DNA from: an uncultured Bacteroidales bacterium
Lineage (GTDB): Bacteria > Bacteroidota > Bacteroidia > Bacteroidales > UBA932
Length of the DNA: 10,376 bases
Direction: 5' to 3'
Assembly: GCA_934691625.1 (NCBI GenBank)
Contig: CAKUTA010000027.1
Span: 1 to 10,376 of the forward strand
Part shown: positions 6,427-10,376 of the stretch, piece after piece
How the letters are laid out: each line of letters starts with the position of its first letter
Position numbering within the stretch: the stretch's first letter is position 1
The notes under the pieces: generated by a model
Databases searched by the model: none
The model's input: only the letters and a program-made list of their open reading frames with translations
What the model was told of the DNA's origin: nothing
Made by a program: the position numbers and the translations under genes

Positions 6427-7356
6427 ATGGGAAAGACTTATTTCAAATCTTATATTTGGCTGCTGGAAATGCTTCAAAGCCGCGGCCCGATGACGCTAAG
6501 GCAATTGCAAGAGCTTTGGCGGCAAAGTTCAATCAATGAAGAGAAGAAGAATCTTGCTCCAAGGACCTTTGCCAATCACATTGCGTCCATTGCGGATGTC
6601 TTCGGCATTGATATAGTCTGTGACCGCAGGACGAACAAGTACAGTATCGATAATGAGGGAGACATTGGAGGCGATCCCATCCGTACGTGGATGCTGGATG
6701 TGTTGAGCATGAACAGCCTGCTCAGCGAAAGTGCCGGTCTTCGTGACAGGGTCTTCTTCGAGGATGTTCCGTCCGGACGCAAATATCTTGCAGTCATTAT
6801 TCAGGCCATACGCGACTGCAAGAAAGTGAAAGCCAGGTATAAGAGTTACCGTAAAGATTCAGAAGAGACACTGGTGCTCGAGCCCTACTTCTTGAAGGAG
6901 TTCAAGCGCAGATGGTATCTATATGCTTATAAAGGAGACTCAGATGGACCTCATATGTTGGCTCTTGACAGGATGCTTGAGGTACAGCTGCTCCCCGACA
7001 GTTTCAAGTTGCCAAAGAAGTTCTCGGCTGCAGATTACTTCCTCGGGATCTACGGTACGCGTGTGTACCCGAATATGAAGAAGGAGAAGGTGCTGCTGAA
7101 AGTGTCGCCGATGCAGTCGCACTACTTCCGTTCCCTGCCGCTTCACGCCAGTCAGAAGGAGCTGGAGACCCACGATGACTACAGCATTTTCTCCTATGAT
7201 GTCACCATCGACTTTGACTTCCGGCAGGACGTGCTGTCTTTTGGGAGTGACGTGGAAGTCCTGTCTCCGGAAGTGCTCAGGAGGCAGATGGCAGAAATAG
7301 CAAACAATCTTTCAAAGAAATATGGATATGAACAGACTAAAGAAGCGATTGATTGA
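6427..7356 (+). CDS. WYL-domain transcriptional regulator
   Basis: From the ATG at 6427 the protein has 309 residues in the usual three parts of a WYL regulator. Residues 1-80 form a winged-helix region (YIWLLEMLQSRGPMTLRQLQ, then RTFANHIASIADVFGIDI for the recognition part). Residues 120-195 are the Sm-like WYL domain, with RWYLYAY at 162-168 and ALDRM at 179-183. Residues 220-300 are the C-terminal WCX extension (EKVLLKVSP, then FSYDVTIDFDF). WYL proteins such as PafBC, BrxR and CapW sense nucleic-acid or nucleotide ligands and often repress defence operons. The gene is first in a tight set: the nuclease gene starts 35 bp before this stop. It is divergent from the DnaE-like gene, with an inverted repeat between them, so autoregulation plus control of the divergent gene is likely. 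An upstream ATG at 6403 would add eight residues. Confidence 0.9.
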   Translation: MGKTYFKSYIWLLEMLQSRGPMTLRQLQELWRQSSINEEKKNLAPRTFANHIASIADVFGIDIVCDRRTNKYSIDNEGDIGGDPIRTWMLDVLSMNSLLSESAGLRDRVFFEDVPSGRKYLAVIIQAIRDCKKVKARYKSYRKDSEETLVLEPYFLKEFKRRWYLYAYKGDSDGPHMLALDRMLEVQLLPDSFKLPKKFSAADYFLGIYGTRVYPNMKKEKVLLKVSPMQSHYFRSLPLHASQKELETHDDYSIFSYDVTIDFDFRQDVLSFGSDVEVLSPEVLRRQMAEIANNLSKKYGYEQTKEAID

Positions 7357-8116
7357 ATTCAATAAAGGCAATGAGGTGATCGGCCTTATCTGCCAACCGA
7401 CTGAAGAACAGAGGAAGGCTCTCAGTAAAGGAAGCGGCAATCCTGATTCTGAAATGGAACAGGTGAACTCTTCTGCAGGTTTGGCCGTCAATTATTGGAG
7501 GGCATACGAATTGTGCCATCCGGATTCCTCGGTGGAGTTTGAATGGAAAAAGCAAAAACCTCTAAAACGTGGCATTCCGGCAAATATCGATGTCGTGGTG
7601 AGAGAAAAAGACAGAATGACGTTCATAGAGTCGAAGTTCCTGGAGCCTTATTATTCCAGGAATGCTCCATTGGCGAAGTCGTATGTGGAGCCTGACAAGT
7701 ATTCTGAAGAGACCGGCCCCGCAGAACCATGGGTGGAACTTTTTTCTGAAGCCAAAAATTTCAAGATCTACAATGTGGTTCAGCTATGCAGGCATCTTCT
7801 GGCCATCTACAAGGATATGATGATAACGCCAGAGGATTATGTCCAGAAAACAGTCACACTTCTCAGCGTGACCTGGGAAATGACAGATGCGTTTCTAAAT
7901 GATTATTTTACGGATAAGGAAAAAGCAGGATTGGCCGAACGTACCAAACGTATCTCAGAGGAATCTGCCAGGTGCCATAAACTCCTTAATGATTTTATAT
8001 CAAATAATCTTGGGGTAAGCAACCTTCGCTTTGATGTCAAAAAATACAATGACATTATTGGGCTGGTGTCAGAGTTCCCGGAATACGAAAAGCTTAGGAA
8101 TCAGTATTTTCTCTAG
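7322..8116 (+). CDS. PD-(D/E)XK-type nuclease (restriction-endonuclease-like)
   Basis: A 264-residue protein with a plausible PD-(D/E)XK active site. NIDVVV (88-93) supplies Asp90, and twelve residues later FIESKFLEPY (101-110) supplies Glu103 and Lys105, the E-x-K pair on the next strand. The helix NVVQLCRHLLAIY (151-163) follows, with Gln154 where many members carry a conserved Gln. An N-terminal helix (VNYWRAYEL, 56-64) may give the extra Glu63. The fold is shared by restriction enzymes and defence nucleases, so it probably cleaves DNA or RNA with Mg2+; target and specificity cannot be read from sequence. The reading frame begins at ATG 7322, or two codons later at 7328, inside the WYL gene, so translation is coupled. 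The stop is followed after 2 nt by the metallophosphoesterase-like start. The nuclease call rests on motif order, not a search. Confidence 0.7.
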   Translation: MDMNRLKKRLIEFNKGNEVIGLICQPTEEQRKALSKGSGNPDSEMEQVNSSAGLAVNYWRAYELCHPDSSVEFEWKKQKPLKRGIPANIDVVVREKDRMTFIESKFLEPYYSRNAPLAKSYVEPDKYSEETGPAEPWVELFSEAKNFKIYNVVQLCRHLLAIYKDMMITPEDYVQKTVTLLSVTWEMTDAFLNDYFTDKEKAGLAERTKRISEESARCHKLLNDFISNNLGVSNLRFDVKKYNDIIGLVSEFPEYEKLRNQYFL

Positions 8117-8118
8117 CA

Positions 8119-9294
8119 ATGCAGTTTTGTCATAAAGGGTACACTGTCTTCGCCTTCTCCGACACGTGCGGTCATCATCGAAACCTCAAGGTGCCGGAGA
8201 ATGCAGATGTCGTCATTTGTGCCGGAAATGCTGTGGAAGATGAACTGAAAGGCGGAGAATATGACGACTTCATTGAATGGTTCGCCGGTTTGCCGGCTAA
8301 ATGGAAACTGTTCATTCCTGGCACTTGTGAAATGTCCTTTAGCATGGGCCAATGTGATGAAATAGTCCGGAAGATGTCAGCTAAGGGCATCACTTGCCTG
8401 CAGGATGCCGTAGAAGATTGCGATGGGATCATCATCGGTGCCATATCAGGTAATTTAAAGATTGCTGATGATGATATTCCGACTGACCTGGATATGCTTG
8501 TAACCCATTGTCCTCCCTACGGAATTCTGGATGATGGTCTTGGCAGTCCTGATATTCTCAGGTTCGTCCTAAAGTCCAAGCCATTGTATCATCTCTTTGG
8601 TCATGTACGTGTGACAGAGGGGCAGTCCTTGCGACGTGGACAGACGTTCTATGAAAATGCAAGTTGCTTTTTCAGAGCGTCCGTCCCCCGTTTGCAGGGC
8701 CCGGCCGGAAAATTCCTGCCCGGTATCTGCCGATGGATAAAGAATGGTGAGCTTGTATTGGATTCTGAACGCGCCTGTGAGATTTTGAACATTTTTCTTC
8801 ATATCCTGGAATATCATCCGGCATTTTACTTTTTCGATGAAGATTTCAATGGACAGAGCCGCGAATTCCTGGAATCGTCCCTCAATCTTGAACCGGGTGA
8901 CAACGATTATCACAGGCCTGGTAATGTTTTCTACGAGGCGGTCCGCATGAATAGTTATGAGGACGTCCGTGAATATGCGGACTATGCTCCTGACTGGTGT
9001 ATAATCATTTCTGAAGAAGCCTACAAGGAGCATACTGACAATGGTGAAAATGTATTCTATTTTCTTTTGCGCTCCGATATGCAGAACGTTCCGAGATTGC
9101 CGGGAAAGGCGTTTCCCAAAGACGAATACGGTCTTTCCCTGATGGCAGTCTGCGTAACACTCGAAGGCGGAATCTCATCTATAACTTCACGCTGGAATTA
9201 TGGAGATGATCAGGATTGTTTCTTGACTTTGTCGGAACTGGAGCTGCTGGTGGGAAGAAAAATAATTGACCAGATGTTGACGTTACAGCAATGA
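8119..9294 (+). CDS. Degenerate metallophosphoesterase with unknown C-terminal domain
   Basis: Residues 1-205 follow a calcineurin-like phosphoesterase of the YfcE/MPPED type, but most metal ligands are changed. Motif I SDTHG is SDTCG (Cys17), motif II GD is GN (Asn37), motif III GNHE is GTCE (Thr69, Cys70), and motif V GHxH is GHVR (Arg164). Asp15, His130 in THCPPYGILDDG and His162 remain. Ordinary two-metal catalysis is therefore unlikely; it may bind a phosphorylated ligand or a different metal through the two cysteines. Residues 215-391 are a separate alpha/beta-looking domain with DEYGLSLMAVCV (335-346) and ITSRWNYGDD (355-364). I recall similar 'TSRWNH' segments in uncharacterised Bacteroidota proteins, function unknown. 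The gene starts 2 nt after the nuclease stop, so it belongs to that operon, and its last 12 bp overlap the convergent gene. Confidence 0.78.
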   Translation: MQFCHKGYTVFAFSDTCGHHRNLKVPENADVVICAGNAVEDELKGGEYDDFIEWFAGLPAKWKLFIPGTCEMSFSMGQCDEIVRKMSAKGITCLQDAVEDCDGIIIGAISGNLKIADDDIPTDLDMLVTHCPPYGILDDGLGSPDILRFVLKSKPLYHLFGHVRVTEGQSLRRGQTFYENASCFFRASVPRLQGPAGKFLPGICRWIKNGELVLDSERACEILNIFLHILEYHPAFYFFDEDFNGQSREFLESSLNLEPGDNDYHRPGNVFYEAVRMNSYEDVREYADYAPDWCIIISEEAYKEHTDNGENVFYFLLRSDMQNVPRLPGKAFPKDEYGLSLMAVCVTLEGGISSITSRWNYGDDQDCFLTLSELELLVGRKIIDQMLTLQQ

Positions 9295-10362
9295 TGAATT
9301 GTTCAGCATCTCTATCACCTTTGGCAAAGGGAAGGCGTCTTCCCTTACAGGATATTGGGCATGTCCTTCAATGTAGGCCCTCAGTTTGCTGCCGAAGCTG
9401 CCGCCCTTGAAGGAACGTGTATGTCCGTCTTTCAGGTTTATGGCCGTGTTGAAGGTCGCGCCGCTAAAAATGCTGCCGCCAAAGCTGACGATTATCGAAT
9501 CCTTGCAGCGGAACAGGTCCGGATGGCTTTCGACAGCCTTCAGGAATCCTCCGACAGTTGCCCGTTTGCCGTTGAAATACGCGGTTCCTGTCAATGCGGA
9601 AGCCATCCTTGGGTTTGCCCAGATTTCATTGCGCTTCTCATACAGGAAGCCTGCGTTCCTGAAGAAAAGACCGGATGTGCAAGGCCGGAGAATCATTTCG
9701 TACATTTCCCGGATCGCGGCCATAATCTTCTCTGACTTCTCATGGTCCATGCTTCCGTCGGCATCCATGTAGGTGGATTTGTTCAGTTCTATCATCAATG
9801 ACGGGTAGCCGAAACGTGTCTTTGGGGCATACGAGTTGGAGTAAGGCTTGTTGAATGCCGTTTTATATCCTCGCGACCTGAACATTGATTCTATTTGTGA
9901 CAACAGGTCTTTATCCGGCATGCTCCAGTCATCGTTGAAGCCGATGCAAACTTCCACGTCTGACAGGTCGGAAGGAAACGAATGGCAGTCTATCAGTATT
10001 GAAGACGGCGTCAGCTCCTTGATGACGGCAGTCTTGTGCCCAAGGTAATATGACCTGTAGATGATTTCTGTTCCGGTAATGTTCCGCCCGATTCCTTCGA
10101 AAGATGAATAGACGATGCCATGACCGATTTTTTCCAGCGGATCGTTTTCCAGACGCTCCACATCGCAGAAGAATCTTGACCAGGGGAAGGTGACCGGATG
10201 AATGCGGGGATCCATGGATGAGGCCATCCCGAACAAGCGGTCCGTCCCCCAATCGGTCCAGCGCTGGATATGCACATCGATTCCGTTTTCCCATCCGTCT
10301 TTTGCCGTGCCGGGAAACTCCGATGAAGAATGGGGAATGTTAAGTACAATGCTGTCAATCAT
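9283..10362 (-). CDS. N-formylglutamate amidohydrolase-like protein with C-terminal extension
   Basis: Residues 1-230 match the N-formylglutamate amidohydrolase (HutG-type, zinc peptidase-like) fold: LNIPHSS (7-13), WTDWGTDRLF (35-44), SRFFCDVERL (62-71), the metal-binding LIDCHSFP (123-130), NKPYSNSY (171-178) and SLMIELNKSTY (188-198). These carry the expected His11, His127 and Glu192. The family hydrolyses N-formyl-amino acids such as N-formyl-L-glutamate in histidine breakdown, but here no hut gene is nearby, so the true substrate may differ. The typical enzyme is about 260-270 residues; this one has 359. Residues 235-355 form an added domain (EIWANPRMASALTGTAYFNG, VSFGGSIFSGATFNTAINL, RSFKGGSFGSKLRAYIEGHA) that I cannot name. 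The ATG at 10362 is 14 bp from the window edge, so its promoter is not seen. It is convergent with the metallophosphoesterase-like gene. Confidence 0.8.
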   Translation of the reverse strand: MIDSIVLNIPHSSSEFPGTAKDGWENGIDVHIQRWTDWGTDRLFGMASSMDPRIHPVTFPWSRFFCDVERLENDPLEKIGHGIVYSSFEGIGRNITGTEIIYRSYYLGHKTAVIKELTPSSILIDCHSFPSDLSDVEVCIGFNDDWSMPDKDLLSQIESMFRSRGYKTAFNKPYSNSYAPKTRFGYPSLMIELNKSTYMDADGSMDHEKSEKIMAAIREMYEMILRPCTSGLFFRNAGFLYEKRNEIWANPRMASALTGTAYFNGKRATVGGFLKAVESHPDLFRCKDSIIVSFGGSIFSGATFNTAINLKDGHTRSFKGGSFGSKLRAYIEGHAQYPVREDAFPLPKVIEMLNNSSLL

Positions 10363-10376
10363 TTGCCATAATTTTT

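Noticed and set aside
8569..9033. Minus-strand frame of 154 codons opposite the phosphoesterase-like gene.
   Set aside because: No motif, no start signal, overlaps a well-supported gene and has the look of an antisense shadow.

Overview
The window looks like an accessory or defence-island stretch of a Bacteroidales-type chromosome (Bacteroides/Prevotella/Alistipes relatives). Three things suggest this. The divergent intergenic region carries two exact TAnnTTTG-type -7 boxes, the Bacteroidota promoter signature. The DnaE-like protein retains the FNKS..C..W.AY pattern that I recall from Bacteroidota DnaE. The SLOG-type protein resembles a family I recall from Bacteroidota. The lineage call rests on memory of families, not on a search. 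No tRNA, rRNA, CRISPR array, insertion sequence or transposase is visible.

Left part (2-3935, all +): the 3' end of a VWA-domain (ViaA/CoxE-like) gene, then a likely five-gene operon. Its members are an unusual acetyltransferase-AAA+ ATPase fusion (336-2027), a SLOG/cpYpsA-like nucleotide-binding protein (about 2099-2737), a 62-residue orphan (2764-2952), a phosphoribosyltransferase-like protein with a degenerate PRPP loop (2939-3670) and a 75-residue orphan (3708-3935). VWA + AAA+ + SLOG + PRTase recalls nucleotide-centred stress/conflict operons (the Ter-associated and SLOG-associated types). The small genes and the PRTase are visibly more A+T-rich than the fusion gene.

Middle (3908-8116 and on to 9294): a short DnaE-like gene on the minus strand stands divergent from a plus-strand trio of WYL regulator (6427-7356), PD-(D/E)XK-type nuclease (7322-8116) and degenerate metallophosphoesterase (8119-9294). 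The DnaE-like protein keeps all nine PHP metal ligands but has lost two of its three polymerase aspartates (Gly413 and Arg415 stand in their place) and ends where the fingers domain ends. The metallophosphoesterase has lost most metal ligands. The shared intergenic region has one -7 box for each direction and a perfect 9-bp inverted repeat (6349-6386) between them, a good candidate operator for the WYL protein. This is the best candidate for an undescribed system: a WYL-controlled module of intact nuclease folds combined with inactivated enzyme folds.

Right end (9283-10362, -): an N-formylglutamate amidohydrolase-like protein with an unidentified C-terminal domain of about 120 residues, convergent with and overlapping the metallophosphoesterase gene by 12 bp. 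Genes are packed tightly throughout; the only gaps of note are 248-335 (88 bp, no confident promoter), 2028-2098 (hairpin) and 6296-6426 (divergent promoters). No gene-free stretch reaches 300 bp.
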